Shown piece by piece: positions 18,286-27,323 of a DNA stretch of 64,000 nt. Each line of letters begins with the position of its first letter. Position 1 is the first letter of the stretch. Position numbers and translations under genes: made by a program. Origin of the DNA: JBAWWY01 sp037144355 (GTDB lineage Bacteria; Bacillota; Clostridia; Peptostreptococcales; Anaerovoracaceae); contig JBAWWY010000001.1 in the NCBI GenBank assembly GCA_037144355.1, positions 248,001-312,000 of the forward strand, in the 5' to 3' direction. Below the pieces are notes generated by a model. That model did not search any database and was not told where the DNA came from. It saw only the letters and a list, made by a program, of their open reading frames with translations.

Positions 18286-18684
18286 TTATTTAGAGATATT
18301 ATATTGGTTTAATCTAAATCCATGTGGCAGCAATTCAGAAATTGTAAAACTTCTCAACTCGTTTTCGTTGTTACCCACAATGATTCTCAAGTCATCGCCA
18401 TACTCGAACATAAATTGCCTGCAAATGCCACAGGGAAAAGCTTCTCCTTCTGAAGATGTAACTGCAATCGCAGAAAATTCCTTGCACCCTTCAGAAATGG
18501 CTTTGGTAAAAGCAGTCCTTTCTGCACAAATAGTGGCACCGAATGATGAATTTTCAACATTTACACCTGTATATACCTGCCCGTTTGCTCCGAGTAAGGC
18601 GGCTCCCACTGAAAAGTGTGAATACGGTGCGTAGGCTTTGACTAAAGCTGATTTTGCAATATTATAAAGTTCTTTGTCGTTCAT
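18286..18684 (-). CDS. cdd: Cytidine deaminase
   Basis: Zinc-dependent deamination of cytidine and deoxycytidine in pyrimidine salvage. The small homotetrameric form (132 aa) shows the catalytic signature CAERTAF, with zinc-ligand Cys and proton-shuttle Glu, and the second zinc pair in PCGICRQFMFEY. A longer frame opens at 18705, but the GGAGGT ribosome binding site fits ATG 18684. It is cotranscribed between ybeY and era, as in many clostridia. Confidence 0.96.
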   Translation of the reverse strand: MNDKELYNIAKSALVKAYAPYSHFSVGAALLGANGQVYTGVNVENSSFGATICAERTAFTKAISEGCKEFSAIAVTSSEGEAFPCGICRQFMFEYGDDLRIIVGNNENELRSFTISELLPHGFRLNQYNISK

Positions 18685-18719
18685 CTTTAACCTCCAGTTG
18701 AGCATTCGCTCCCTTTATT

Positions 18720-19172
18720 TTATCTGGATAAATTTATCTTACTCATGATTTTCTCTTCATTTTCTCTCATTTCCAACTTCTCGCCTTCTTCGTCATGGTC
18801 ATATCCAAGAAGATGGAAAATGCTATGCACTAGCAAATAGACCAGCTCCCTTTCCCCCGAATGTCCATATTCCTCTGCCTGAATCAGTGCGATATCAGAG
18901 CATATGACCACATCTCCAAGGGAAATAATCCCTGAGATACTATCTTTTGGGATTTCATCATATTGTGGAAATGACAATACGTCCGTTACCTGGTCCTTGT
19001 CTCTAAAAAGTTTATTCAACTCTCTGATTTCATCCGAACCAACGAAAGTAACGCTTATTTCATATTTAGTTGGATCGAGGCCCTCATTTAGAAGACATAG
19101 CTCCGCAGCTTGTTTCATATGATCTATGACATTTTCGCCTGGGAGTTTTTCGTCGCTAAAAATGATATTCAT
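18720..19172 (-). CDS. ybeY: Endoribonuclease YbeY
   Basis: Metal-dependent endoribonuclease needed for 16S rRNA 3'-end maturation and 70S ribosome quality control. The signature HSIFHLLGYDH (HxxxHxxxxxH, three metal-binding His) is near the C-terminus, and VLSFPQ and GDVVIC are present upstream. Length is 150 aa. It opens its own transcript here: phoH and dgkA, its frequent neighbours, are absent, and a terminator plus a near-consensus promoter separate it from yqeY. Confidence 0.96.
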   Translation of the reverse strand: MNIIFSDEKLPGENVIDHMKQAAELCLLNEGLDPTKYEISVTFVGSDEIRELNKLFRDKDQVTDVLSFPQYDEIPKDSISGIISLGDVVICSDIALIQAEEYGHSGERELVYLLVHSIFHLLGYDHDEEGEKLEMRENEEKIMSKINLSR

Positions 19173-19237
19173 AATTTACCCACTCCTCTTGATTCAAAAT
19201 GAACTTAAACTAAATTTCAAAGTTATTTGTAGTAGTA

Positions 19238-19266
19238 ATTATATCTTTAAAACCCATATTTGTAAA
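19238..19266 (-). promoter_or_regulatory. Sigma-A promoter of the ybeY-cdd-era-recO-glyS-ppdK operon
   Basis: TTTACA (19266-19261), exactly 17 bases, then TATAAT (19243-19238) on the minus strand, 66 bases before the ybeY start. Confidence 0.75.
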
Positions 19267-19302
19267 ACTATATCAGCAAAGGCATATTGATTTACAAATC
19301 AT

Positions 19303-19331
19303 AAAAATAACCCGACATAGCCGGGTTATCT
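19303..19331 (-). terminator. Terminator after yqeY
   Basis: TAACCCG and CGGGTTA form a seven-base-pair stem. On the minus strand TTTTT follows immediately, just behind the yqeY stop. Confidence 0.88.
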
Positions 19332-19333
19332 TA

Positions 19334-19780
19334 TTATGACAAAATTGATTCAACAATCTCTTTTATTAAATTACCATCGGCCTTGCCTTTTACCTTTGGA
19401 ATTACAGCTCCCATAAGTTTCCCCATGTTGCTCCTGTTCTTATCAATCCCCAACTCGCTTGCAGCTGCTTCTATTATATCCACAAGTTCGCTTCTTGTAA
19501 GTTGCGTTGGCAAATATTCTGAAAGAATTGCTATTTCCTTGTTATAGTCTTCTAATAAATCCGTTCTACCGGCTTTTTCAAAATCTGCGAGGGCATCTTT
19601 TCTCATTTTAACTTGCTTTGCAAGAATCTCAAATATGCCTTGCTCATCAATTTCAACTCTTTTATCTACTTCAAACTGTTTAATTGCAGCTCTTACCAGA
19701 TTAACAGTATTTTTTTTGATAGCATCCTTTTCTTTTAGAGCATCTTTGAAATCATTTGCTAATCTGTCTTTTAAAGACAT
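19334..19780 (-). CDS. yqeY: GatB/YqeY-domain protein
   Basis: A 148 aa stand-alone GatB/YqeY domain protein. It begins MSLKDRLANDFKDALKEKDAIKKNTVNLVRAAIK, the family signature, and contains LSEYLPTQLTRSEL and the C-terminal MGKLMGAVIPKVKGKADGNLI. The domain resembles the tRNA-binding tail of amidotransferase subunit GatB, but the role of the free protein is not established. It directly follows rpsU, its usual position. Confidence 0.94.
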   Translation of the reverse strand: MSLKDRLANDFKDALKEKDAIKKNTVNLVRAAIKQFEVDKRVEIDEQGIFEILAKQVKMRKDALADFEKAGRTDLLEDYNKEIAILSEYLPTQLTRSELVDIIEAAASELGIDKNRSNMGKLMGAVIPKVKGKADGNLIKEIVESILS

Positions 19781-19795
19781 TTAACACACCTCATT

Positions 19796-19975
19796 TTAGA
19801 ATTTTTTAGCCTTTTTCCTTGCGGCTTCTGATTTCTTCTTTCTCTTTACACTGGGCTTTTCATAATGTTCTCTTTTTCTTAGTTCTGACATTACTCCATC
19901 CCTAGCGCAGGAACGTTTGAATCTTTTTAGAGCACTTTCCAAGCTCTCATTTTCTCTTACAACTACTTGTGCCAT
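19796..19975 (-). CDS. rpsU: Small ribosomal subunit protein bS21
   Basis: Component of the 30S subunit near the anti-Shine-Dalgarno region. The 59 aa sequence has VRENESLESALKRFKRSCARDGVMSELRKREHYEKPSVKRKKKSEAARK, typical of bS21. The frame opens at 20023, but the strong GGGGGTGA site precedes ATG 19975. It lies between the HIT gene and yqeY and has a promoter of its own. Confidence 0.97.
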   Translation of the reverse strand: MAQVVVRENESLESALKRFKRSCARDGVMSELRKREHYEKPSVKRKKKSEAARKKAKKF

Positions 19976-20047
19976 TATTTTTTCACCCCCTCCGTATTCT
20001 GAAATTCCTACATGTTTTTCCAACGGTTTAAGTCTATAACAAAGGAT

Positions 20048-20076
20048 ATTATAACCTTAATCAAATAATTTAGCAA
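20048..20076 (-). promoter_or_regulatory. Internal promoter ahead of rpsU-yqeY
   Basis: TTGCTA (20076-20071), 17 bases, TATAAT (20053-20048) on the minus strand. A small perfect palindrome (ATATTGATT with AATCAATAT, about 20084-20103) lies just upstream, behind the HIT stop. This would let ribosomal protein output be set apart from the heat-shock operon. Confidence 0.6.
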
Positions 20077-20108
20077 GATATAATATTGATTAAATCAATA
20101 TATATTTA

Positions 20109-20450
20109 TCATCCAGGAGGCCATTTCATTTGTCTTTTCCCCATCAAGTGAAAATGAAGATGGTCAACAGTCTGCATACCGTCATTACCGTTATTGCAAA
20201 CCAACCTGTAGCCATTTGTCAAGCCTAGCTCTCTGGTTATATCCTTGACTCTTGCAAGTATTTCCCCCAACAGAAGAATGTCATCTTGGGTTGTATCTTC
20301 AAGCGAGGAAATGTGCTTCTTTGGAATAATCAGCACATGAACAGGTGCTTGCGGCGATAGATCATAAAACGCAAGAATATTATCATCTTCATAAACTTTC
20401 TTCGATGGTATATCACCTTTTCCAATCTTGCAGAATATACAGTCTTCCAT
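20109..20450 (-). CDS. HIT-family (HINT-like) nucleotide-binding hydrolase
   Basis: A 113 aa histidine-triad protein. The N-terminal zinc-type motif CIFCKIGKGDIPSKKVYEDD and the C-terminal triad HLHFHLMG place it in the HINT branch, whose members hydrolyse purine nucleoside phosphoramidates such as aminoacyl-AMP. Two in-frame ATGs lie six bases apart; spacing from the GGGAGG site favours the second (20450). It sits between mtaB and rpsU in the dnaK-type operon. Confidence 0.93.
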   Translation of the reverse strand: MEDCIFCKIGKGDIPSKKVYEDDNILAFYDLSPQAPVHVLIIPKKHISSLEDTTQDDILLLGEILARVKDITRELGLTNGYRLVCNNGNDGMQTVDHLHFHLMGKRQMKWPPG

Positions 20451-20470
20451 AATCATTACCTCCCTTTAAT

Positions 20471-21784
20471 TCAATTTATTCGAATTCCCATCATTCCTTC
20501 CAGATACAATCCGGTCAATGAGACTTTTATAAAATGGTTCATTAAATCCGCTTTGATTATATTATTGCAATCAACATATACTCTTATATAGTTATCAGAA
20601 TAACCGATTATTTGATTTTTAAACATGTCGACTTCTTCAATCAGGACTATTGTCTCACTTCCAATATTCTTTTTCAAGAACTCATCCCTGCTAGTATTGG
20701 CAATTTGGATTAAAGCATTGCTTCTCTGTGTTTTTATTGTGTTGCTTATTTGATCTTCCATATTATTAGCCACAGTCTTTTCCCTCTTTGAATATTTGAA
20801 GACATGAACCTTGCCAAATTCAATTTCTTTTACCATTTTGAGGCTTTTTAGAAAATCTTCTTCGCTTTCTCCAGGAAACCCAACTATTACGTCTGTTGTA
20901 ATTGAATAATTGCTGTCAAAGTCCCTCAGTGATTTCACCAACAATCTAAATTGATTTGAATCATAGTTTCTATTCATTTTTTCAAGTATCCTATCGCTTC
21001 CACTTTGTAGCGACAGGTGCATGTGATGGCAAAGTTTTTCATATTTAAGCAAGCTGGCCATCTGAGGCAATCCCATGACGTTAGGCTCTAAAGAGCCTAT
21101 TCTTATTCTAAAATCACCTTGGATGCAATTGATCTCGCTTATAAGTTCCGCCAATTTAAGTTCACCAGTTTCAAAACCATATAATGCAGTATTGATTCCG
21201 GTAAGCACTATCTCTTTAAAACCGCTTGCGACCAGAGTCTTGGCCTCGATGAGAATCTCCTTGATATTCCTGCTTCTTACCGGACCCCTTGCAAAAGGAA
21301 TTATGCAATATGAACAAAAGCAGTTGCAGCCTTCCTGTATCTTTATAAATGCCCTGGTTCTGGAATCCATTTCGTGGATAATTCCGGTTTCTTCATAGTT
21401 GGTCAATTCATCATAATTTTTGATTTTACTTATTCTCATTCTATCTTTTAAAAATGTCTCCACATATTCAACTAAGTTGTTTTTTTCATTTGTGCCGCAA
21501 ACAATGGAGACTCCATCTATTGACATTAATTCTTCTGGGTTGACCTGGGCAAAGCATCCTATTACTGCAATAACAGCATTCTCATTCTCTCTTAAAGCTT
21601 TTCTGATGAACTGTTTCGATTTTTTATTTGATAAAGCAGTAACGGTACATGTATTGATAACATATATGTCCGCTATTTCACCTTCATCCGACAATTCGTA
21701 ACCCTTATTCGAGAATTTTTCCTTAAGTATCTGTGTTTCATACTGATTTACCTTGCAACCCAAGGTATGGAAAGCTATTTTCAT
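20471..21784 (-). CDS. mtaB: tRNA t6A37 methylthiotransferase MtaB
   Basis: Radical-SAM enzyme converting t6A37 to ms2t6A37 in tRNAs reading ANN codons. The N-terminal UPF0004 domain starts MKIAFHTLGCKVNQYET and holds the first cluster Cys residues. The radical-SAM CxxxCxxC motif lies in GCNCFCSYCIIPFARG, and the protein ends in a TRAM-like segment. The CKVNQ start and 437 aa length match the MtaB (YqeV) group rather than MiaB. It directly follows rsmE, the common Firmicutes order. Confidence 0.95.
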   Translation of the reverse strand: MKIAFHTLGCKVNQYETQILKEKFSNKGYELSDEGEIADIYVINTCTVTALSNKKSKQFIRKALRENENAVIAVIGCFAQVNPEELMSIDGVSIVCGTNEKNNLVEYVETFLKDRMRISKIKNYDELTNYEETGIIHEMDSRTRAFIKIQEGCNCFCSYCIIPFARGPVRSRNIKEILIEAKTLVASGFKEIVLTGINTALYGFETGELKLAELISEINCIQGDFRIRIGSLEPNVMGLPQMASLLKYEKLCHHMHLSLQSGSDRILEKMNRNYDSNQFRLLVKSLRDFDSNYSITTDVIVGFPGESEEDFLKSLKMVKEIEFGKVHVFKYSKREKTVANNMEDQISNTIKTQRSNALIQIANTSRDEFLKKNIGSETIVLIEEVDMFKNQIIGYSDNYIRVYVDCNNIIKADLMNHFIKVSLTGLYLEGMMGIRIN

Positions 21785-21793
21785 ATTATCATC

Positions 21794-22555
21794 CTATAAT
21801 TCCAATTCGTACATTATCATTGCAATTGCAACTGCTCCAGCTGTTTCAGTTCTAAGTATGGTTTTACCAAGACTAACGCTATAGGCCCCAATATTTGCAA
21901 GTGCCTCTGCTTCATAGTTGGAGAATCCACCCTCAGGTCCAATGATTATTGCATATCTACCGCTGGATTTTTTTTCTGCCTGCAATCTGTTGGCTGAAAT
22001 ATCCCTCAATGCATCTTTCATTGTGGCGCCTTTTTCGTTTTCATAAGGGAAAATTACAAAGTCATATGACTTTAATAAATCCAACATGGCATTAAAGTGC
22101 AAGGGTTCTCCAATTGTGGGAATCAATCCTCTTTTACACTGCTTAGCTGCCTCGTCTGAAATTTTTTGCCATCTTTCAACTTTATTGTTTGAATTTTTCT
22201 TCTCCAATGGAATGGATCTTTCTGTAAATACTGGAATAATTCTATTAACTCCAATTTCTACCGTTTTTTGAACTATATATTCCATCTTGCCAGCTTTTGG
22301 CATTCCCTGAAATAAATCTAATTTATTTATAGGTTCTCTCAAGAATTTATTCTTTTCTAAAATTAAAAGACTGATTCTATCCTGGCTGATAAAATCAATC
22401 TCCCCAATATATTCATATTCAAGGGAATCAGATATTTCCAATGTATCTTTTAAAGACAATCTAAGAGCTTTTACAATATGTTTTATATCATCCTTTTTTG
22501 TAATTGAAATTGAATTGCCAATTATATCGCTGGGACTTACAAAAAATCTATTCAT
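21794..22555 (-). CDS. rsmE: 16S rRNA m3U1498 methyltransferase RsmE
   Basis: SPOUT-class enzyme that N3-methylates U1498 of 16S rRNA. The N-terminal PUA-like part (MNRFFVSPSDI...HIVKALRL) is followed by the knotted domain with IIGPEGGFSNYEAEAL and SLGKTILRTETAGAVAIAMI, the SAM-binding trefoil loops. Length 253 aa is normal. Its start overlaps the last codons of prmA. Confidence 0.96.
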   Translation of the reverse strand: MNRFFVSPSDIIGNSISITKKDDIKHIVKALRLSLKDTLEISDSLEYEYIGEIDFISQDRISLLILEKNKFLREPINKLDLFQGMPKAGKMEYIVQKTVEIGVNRIIPVFTERSIPLEKKNSNNKVERWQKISDEAAKQCKRGLIPTIGEPLHFNAMLDLLKSYDFVIFPYENEKGATMKDALRDISANRLQAEKKSSGRYAIIIGPEGGFSNYEAEALANIGAYSVSLGKTILRTETAGAVAIAMIMYELEL

Positions 22556-23513
22556 TAATATTTAAAGTGGCGCTTATTGCCGCCCAATCTCCTTCATTCA
22601 CTATGTCAATAATTTTAAAATTTGCTTCCCTCAAGGCTTCCGCAACAATCTCCTGCTTTTCAATCAGTATTCCTGAAGAGATAAATATTTTCTTGCCTTT
22701 TAAATGATTTTTAATATCTTTCAATAAAACAAGAATCAATTCTGCCACAAGATTGGCAACAATGATATCTGCCATTATATCAATATCATTTGTCAAATCG
22801 CCTTCGAAAACAACAACCTTGTCCTGTAATCCATTCAAATTGATGTTTTCATAAGAAACAGATACTGCTACTGGATCTATATCAACTCCCGTGCTGGATT
22901 TGGCTCCAAGTAATGAAGCTGATATTGCCAAAATCCCCGATCCGCAACCTAAATCAAGAACGTCATCCACACCGCTTTCGATAAATTTTTCCAAAAGGCG
23001 AAGGCACATAGAAGTAGTCTCATGGGTTCCAGTCCCAAATGCCATACCTGGATCTACGTTTATGACTATCTCGTCATCAGAAAGTTTCTTGTAATTTTCC
23101 CATGTGGGCTTCACCACAATTCTGTCTGAAATTCTCGTTGGTTTGAAATACTGCTTCCACTTATCTTTCCAATCGTCGTCGCATACTAGAATACTTTCCA
23201 CAAGAAGTCTGCCCAATACACCTTCAGCATCTGTGCCTTTCAATTCTTTTATTTTTTCCTTTAAGATTGCAAGCTTGTCTTTCCCGATTTTAGAGTCGTC
23301 AAGGTATAGAATTATACATGTTTCAATTTCCATCAATTCCATTAATTTTTCATCTACGTAATCCCAGTCAAATGGTTTTTTATTGCTTAAAAATGTCTCA
23401 AAATCCTGGGCGTCCTCCACAACAAAAGCCTCGATATCCATATCGAGCAATAATCCCGTTACTTGGTCGATTCCGTATGTGGTGGTGAAAATCTTAACTT
23501 CTAGATAATTCAT
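22548..23513 (-). CDS. prmA: Ribosomal protein L11 methyltransferase PrmA
   Basis: SAM-dependent enzyme that trimethylates residues of ribosomal protein uL11. The N-terminal substrate-recognition part is followed by PGMAFGTGTHETTSMCLRLLE, SAM motif I VLDLGCGSGILAISASLLGA, and VANLVAELIL, the NP(N)L-like catalytic strand. At 321 aa it is full length. It lies 22 bases behind dnaJ. Confidence 0.95.
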   Translation of the reverse strand: MNYLEVKIFTTTYGIDQVTGLLLDMDIEAFVVEDAQDFETFLSNKKPFDWDYVDEKLMELMEIETCIILYLDDSKIGKDKLAILKEKIKELKGTDAEGVLGRLLVESILVCDDDWKDKWKQYFKPTRISDRIVVKPTWENYKKLSDDEIVINVDPGMAFGTGTHETTSMCLRLLEKFIESGVDDVLDLGCGSGILAISASLLGAKSSTGVDIDPVAVSVSYENINLNGLQDKVVVFEGDLTNDIDIMADIIVANLVAELILVLLKDIKNHLKGKKIFISSGILIEKQEIVAEALREANFKIIDIVNEGDWAAISATLNINE

Positions 23514-23535
23514 AATCTACCTGCTTTCAGAAGAA

Positions 23536-24699
23536 TTATATCACAAAAAAGTTCTTCAAGCTTTCTGCAAATGATTTTCTTTTTTGATAACCATCTGCAT
23601 CAAAATTTGTGCCAAGCTGTTGTATAAGCACCCTTTGCTCTTTTGTTAGCTTGGTAGGTATTTCAACAATTACCTTGACATACAAATCTCCAATCTTGTT
23701 AGAGTGAATGCCTTTTATGCCTTTGCCTTTAAGCCTAAATACAGTATCTGACTGCGTTCCTGGCGGAATCTTGTACGTTACCTTTTCTCGAAGAGCAGGA
23801 ACAACAATATCATCCCCTAGTGCTGCTTGTGTATATGTTATTGGGATTTCCAGGATTAAATCCATCCCTTGTCTCCTGAATAATTTGTGTGGAAGAACTG
23901 AGATTATTACATACAAATCTCCATCTGGTCCACCAAGTACTCCTTTTTCGCCCTGGCCTCTCAATGAAACCACTGAGTCGTTGTCCACCCCTCCTGGGAT
24001 ATCAACGAGAATCTTGAAAGACTTCCTAACTTTACCGCTGCCGTGGCAATTGTTGCATGGATGTTCGTTTATTTCTCCAGTTCCATTGCAATTATTGCAA
24101 GGCTGTACATTTGTAAATTGTCCAAAAGGTGTCCTTTGTGTTGCTCGGACTTCACCGGTTCCGCCACAGTTTTGACATTTGACCTTGGAAGTGCCCTTTG
24201 TTGCCCCTGTTCCGCCACAAGAATCACAGTCCGCGCTTTTTGTCACATGTATTTCCTTTTTGACGCCAAAAGCTGCCTCTTCAAAAGTTATTGGAACGCT
24301 CTGTTGAATATCTTTGCCTTTTCTCGGCCCATTCTTTCTTCTGGCAGCTTGGCCGCCGCCTCCAAACATTCCCCCGAAAATGTCGCCGAAAATATCTTCG
24401 AATCCACCAAAACCTTGTCCTGCACCGCCTCCATAATTGGCACCGCCACCACCGTAACCAGCGCTTGGGTCAATTCCAGCTTGCCCGAATCTATCATATC
24501 TATCCTTCTTCTGAGGATCAGATAAAACCTCATAGGCTTCGCTCACTTCTTTAAATTTATCTTCGGAAGCTTTATTTCCCTGGTTCTTGTCCGGGTGATG
24601 CTCCATAGCCTTTTTCCTGAATGCCTTTTTTATTTCGGCTTCAGTAGCACCCTTCTTTATTCCAAGTACTTCATAATAATCTCTTTTATCCTGTGCCAT
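23536..24699 (-). CDS. dnaJ: Chaperone DnaJ (Hsp40)
   Basis: Co-chaperone that delivers substrates to DnaK and stimulates its ATPase. The J domain (residues about 5-70) has the HPD motif in MEHHPDKNQG. A Gly/Phe-rich linker follows, then the zinc-binding domain with four CxxCxGxG repeats (CDSCGGTG, CQNCGGTG, CNNCNGTG, CNNCHGSG) and the two C-terminal beta domains. All four zinc repeats are intact. It is fourth in hrcA-grpE-dnaK-dnaJ, 106 bases behind dnaK. Confidence 0.98.
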   Translation of the reverse strand: MAQDKRDYYEVLGIKKGATEAEIKKAFRKKAMEHHPDKNQGNKASEDKFKEVSEAYEVLSDPQKKDRYDRFGQAGIDPSAGYGGGGANYGGGAGQGFGGFEDIFGDIFGGMFGGGGQAARRKNGPRKGKDIQQSVPITFEEAAFGVKKEIHVTKSADCDSCGGTGATKGTSKVKCQNCGGTGEVRATQRTPFGQFTNVQPCNNCNGTGEINEHPCNNCHGSGKVRKSFKILVDIPGGVDNDSVVSLRGQGEKGVLGGPDGDLYVIISVLPHKLFRRQGMDLILEIPITYTQAALGDDIVVPALREKVTYKIPPGTQSDTVFRLKGKGIKGIHSNKIGDLYVKVIVEIPTKLTKEQRVLIQQLGTNFDADGYQKRKSFAESLKNFFVI

Positions 24700-24742
24700 T
24701 TCTTCACTCCTACAATAAATTTAGACTGGTTGCAATAGAACC

Positions 24743-24782
24743 AATCAATTTGCTGTGAAATATTCTTTCAAGCAAATTGATT
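24743..24782 (-). repeat. Perfect 12-bp hairpin between dnaK and dnaJ
   Basis: AATCAATTTGCT (24743-24754) and AGCAAATTGATT (24771-24782) form a perfect stem with a 16-base loop. No T-run follows on the minus strand, so it is unlikely to terminate fully. mRNA processing or stabilisation separating dnaK and dnaJ levels is the likelier role. Confidence 0.5.
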
Positions 24783-24805
24783 GATTATGATTTGTGGTAT
24801 TTATT

Positions 24806-26662
24806 TTATTTTTTTTCTTCACCTTCGTCAACTACTTCATAATCGGCGTCAACAACAGTTTCTCCCGATGGGCCAGTTGCTTTAGGTTCATCCTGACTTG
24901 GTTGTCCTGCACCAGCCTGGGCTTGTTGTGCTTTTTCATACATTTTGGTTGATATTATATGAAATTCGCTTGTCAATGTCTCAGTTTTTGCTTTGATATC
25001 TTCGATATCATTTCCTTCAAGTGCTTTTGATAGAGCTTCTTTAGCTTCAGTTATTTTAGCTTTTTCCTCTTCACTTAGATTTTTTTCAATTTCCTTAAGT
25101 GATTTTTCTGTTTCATATACCAAGGTTTCCGCTGAATTTCTAGTTTCTACTTCTGCTTTTCTTTGTTTGTCTTCTGAAGCAAATTGTTCAGCTTCCTTAA
25201 TTTTTTGTTTGATTTCATCTTCCGACAATTTTGTTGACGATGTTATAGTAATTCTCTGTTCCTTGCCGGTTCCGATGTCCTTTGCACTTACATTTACAAT
25301 ACCATTTGCATCGATGTCGAAAGTTACTTCTATCTGTGGAACTCCTCTTGGAGCTGGTGGGATTCCTGTAAGTTGGAATCTTCCGAGTGTAATATTTCCT
25401 GCGGCCATTTCTCTTTCACCTTGCATTACATGAATGTCTACAGCTGTTTGATTGTCTGCGGCAGTGGAGAATATCTGACTCTTCTTTGTCGGAATGGTGG
25501 TGTTTCGTTCGATAAGTCTTGTTGCCACTGCTCCAAGTGTTTCTATGCTTAATGACAATGGTGTTACATCAAGTAAGAGGACATCTGTAACTTCTCCTGT
25601 CAAAACTCCGGCCTGTATTGCCGCACCAATAGCTACACATTCATCAGGATTTACACCTTTAAAAGGTTCCTTGCCTGATATCTTTTTTACAATTTCCTGA
25701 ACAGCTGGTATCCTGGTTGATCCACCAACCAATATAACCCTGGCTAAATCGCTGCTTGTAACATTTGCGTCTGACATAGCTTTTCTCATTGGATCAACTG
25801 TCATTTCTACAAGGCGGCTAGTCAATTGGTCAAACTTAGCTCTTGTCAAATCCATATTGAAATTCAATGGTCCATCTGCATTTACAGAAATAAATGGCAA
25901 GTTTACATTTGTCGATTGGGAAGCAGAAAGTTCCTTCTTTGCTTTTTCAGCTGCTTCTTTTAATCTTTGGTGAGCCATCTTGTCTTTTCTCAAGTCAACG
26001 CCAAATTCTTTTGCAAAATTGTCGGCCATGTAGTTCATTATTATTTCATCAAAATCATCCCCGCCAAGCTTATTGTTTCCGTTTGTAGCAAGTACTTCAA
26101 ACACTCCGTCACCTAGTTCCAGGATTGAAACGTCGAATGTTCCACCCCCAAGGTCATATACCAGGATTTTGTGGTGGCTTTCTTCCTTGTCCAAACCATA
26201 TGCCAATGCTGCAGCTGTCGGTTCATTGATTATTCTTTTAACATCGAGACCAGCTATTTTACCTGCATCCTTGGTAGCCTGCTTTTGGCTGTCAGTAAAA
26301 TATGCAGGAACTGTTATAACTGCTTCTGTGACCTTTTCTCCAAGATAAGATTCTGCATCTGCTTTAAGTTTTCCTAAAATCATTGCTGAAATATCTTGTG
26401 GAGTATATGTCTTTCCATCGATTACAACATTATGATCTGTTCCCATTTGTCTTTTTATTGAAGTTATTGTTCTGTCTGAATTTGTTATAGCTTGTCTCTT
26501 GGCAGTTTCTCCAACAAGCCTTTCGCCGTTTTTTGCAAATGCAACTATAGACGGGGTTGTTCTATTTCCTTCTGCATTGGCAATTACAATTGGCTCTCCG
26601 CCTTCCAATACTGCTACGCATGAATTAGTTGTTCCTAAATCAATTCCTATTACTTTTCCCAT
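24806..26662 (-). CDS. dnaK: Chaperone DnaK (Hsp70)
   Basis: ATP-dependent protein-folding chaperone. The nucleotide-binding domain begins GKVIGIDLGTTNSCVAV and includes VYDLGGGTFDVSI and ILVGGSTRIPAVQ. The substrate-binding domain has DVTPLSLSIETLG, and the C-terminal lid ends in an acidic tail. A reading frame extends to 26692, but AAGGAG precedes the ATG at 26662, giving the standard 618 aa. It is third in the HrcA-controlled operon. Confidence 0.98.
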   Translation of the reverse strand: MGKVIGIDLGTTNSCVAVLEGGEPIVIANAEGNRTTPSIVAFAKNGERLVGETAKRQAITNSDRTITSIKRQMGTDHNVVIDGKTYTPQDISAMILGKLKADAESYLGEKVTEAVITVPAYFTDSQKQATKDAGKIAGLDVKRIINEPTAAALAYGLDKEESHHKILVYDLGGGTFDVSILELGDGVFEVLATNGNNKLGGDDFDEIIMNYMADNFAKEFGVDLRKDKMAHQRLKEAAEKAKKELSASQSTNVNLPFISVNADGPLNFNMDLTRAKFDQLTSRLVEMTVDPMRKAMSDANVTSSDLARVILVGGSTRIPAVQEIVKKISGKEPFKGVNPDECVAIGAAIQAGVLTGEVTDVLLLDVTPLSLSIETLGAVATRLIERNTTIPTKKSQIFSTAADNQTAVDIHVMQGEREMAAGNITLGRFQLTGIPPAPRGVPQIEVTFDIDANGIVNVSAKDIGTGKEQRITITSSTKLSEDEIKQKIKEAEQFASEDKQRKAEVETRNSAETLVYETEKSLKEIEKNLSEEEKAKITEAKEALSKALEGNDIEDIKAKTETLTSEFHIISTKMYEKAQQAQAGAGQPSQDEPKATGPSGETVVDADYEVVDEGEEKK

Positions 26663-26729
26663 TTTATTTCTCCTTTTAACTTTATTTATCATCTTATATT
26701 TTAAATTATTTAATATTGATTAATATTTT

Positions 26730-27323
26730 CTATTCCACCACTTTGACCATCGCTGGTCTTATAACCTTGTTTCTTAGTGAATATCCTTTTTGTAGAACCT
26801 CTGAAACTTTACCAGATTCAAGTTCTGATGAGCTGTCAGTGGATACCGCATGGTGGTATTTGGTATCGAAATCTTCTCCAGTTGTTACTATTTCGCTTAC
26901 ACCGTTTTTTTCCATAACCTCCTTGAATTGCTTGTAAATCATTTTCATCCCGTTTGCCAGATTCTTGTCAGGGCTTTCCTCTATATGGAGCGTGGCTCTT
27001 TCAAAATTGTCTAAAACATTCAGCAAGTCTATGATTATTTTTTCGTTTGCGAATGCGTAAATATCTGTCTTTTCTTTTTCTGTCCTTCTCTTGAGATTTT
27101 GATAATCCGCTACCAGTCGTAGATACTGGTTTTGTAGATTTTCCTCAGTTTTACCTTTTTCGTTTTCTTTTTCTTTTGATTCTTTTAATTCATCCTCATT
27201 GACCTCTTCTTCGGAGCTGTTTTCCTTTTCGTTTTCTTCTATTATTGCCTGCTCCTCATCAATATCCTTTTGCGCGGTCTTTCTGATTATTTCATCTCTT
27301 TCATCAATTCTCTTGTTACTCAT
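26730..27323 (-). CDS. grpE: Nucleotide exchange factor GrpE
   Basis: Releases ADP from DnaK. The 197 aa protein has a long Glu/Lys-rich N-terminal coiled-coil region (residues about 15-65), then the core with NQYLRLVADYQNLKRRTEKEK and the C-terminal beta domain (YHHAVSTD, GYSLRNKVIRPAMVKV). The start overlaps the end of hrcA by eight bases, consistent with coupled translation. Confidence 0.96.
   Translation of the reverse strand: MSNKRIDERDEIIRKTAQKDIDEEQAIIEENEKENSSEEEVNEDELKESKEKENEKGKTEENLQNQYLRLVADYQNLKRRTEKEKTDIYAFANEKIIIDLLNVLDNFERATLHIEESPDKNLANGMKMIYKQFKEVMEKNGVSEIVTTGEDFDTKYHHAVSTDSSSELESGKVSEVLQKGYSLRNKVIRPAMVKVVE

Noticed and set aside
23708..24525. Long plus-strand frames antisense to dnaJ
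   Set aside because: They mirror the Cys/Gly-rich repeats of dnaJ and have no independent support.
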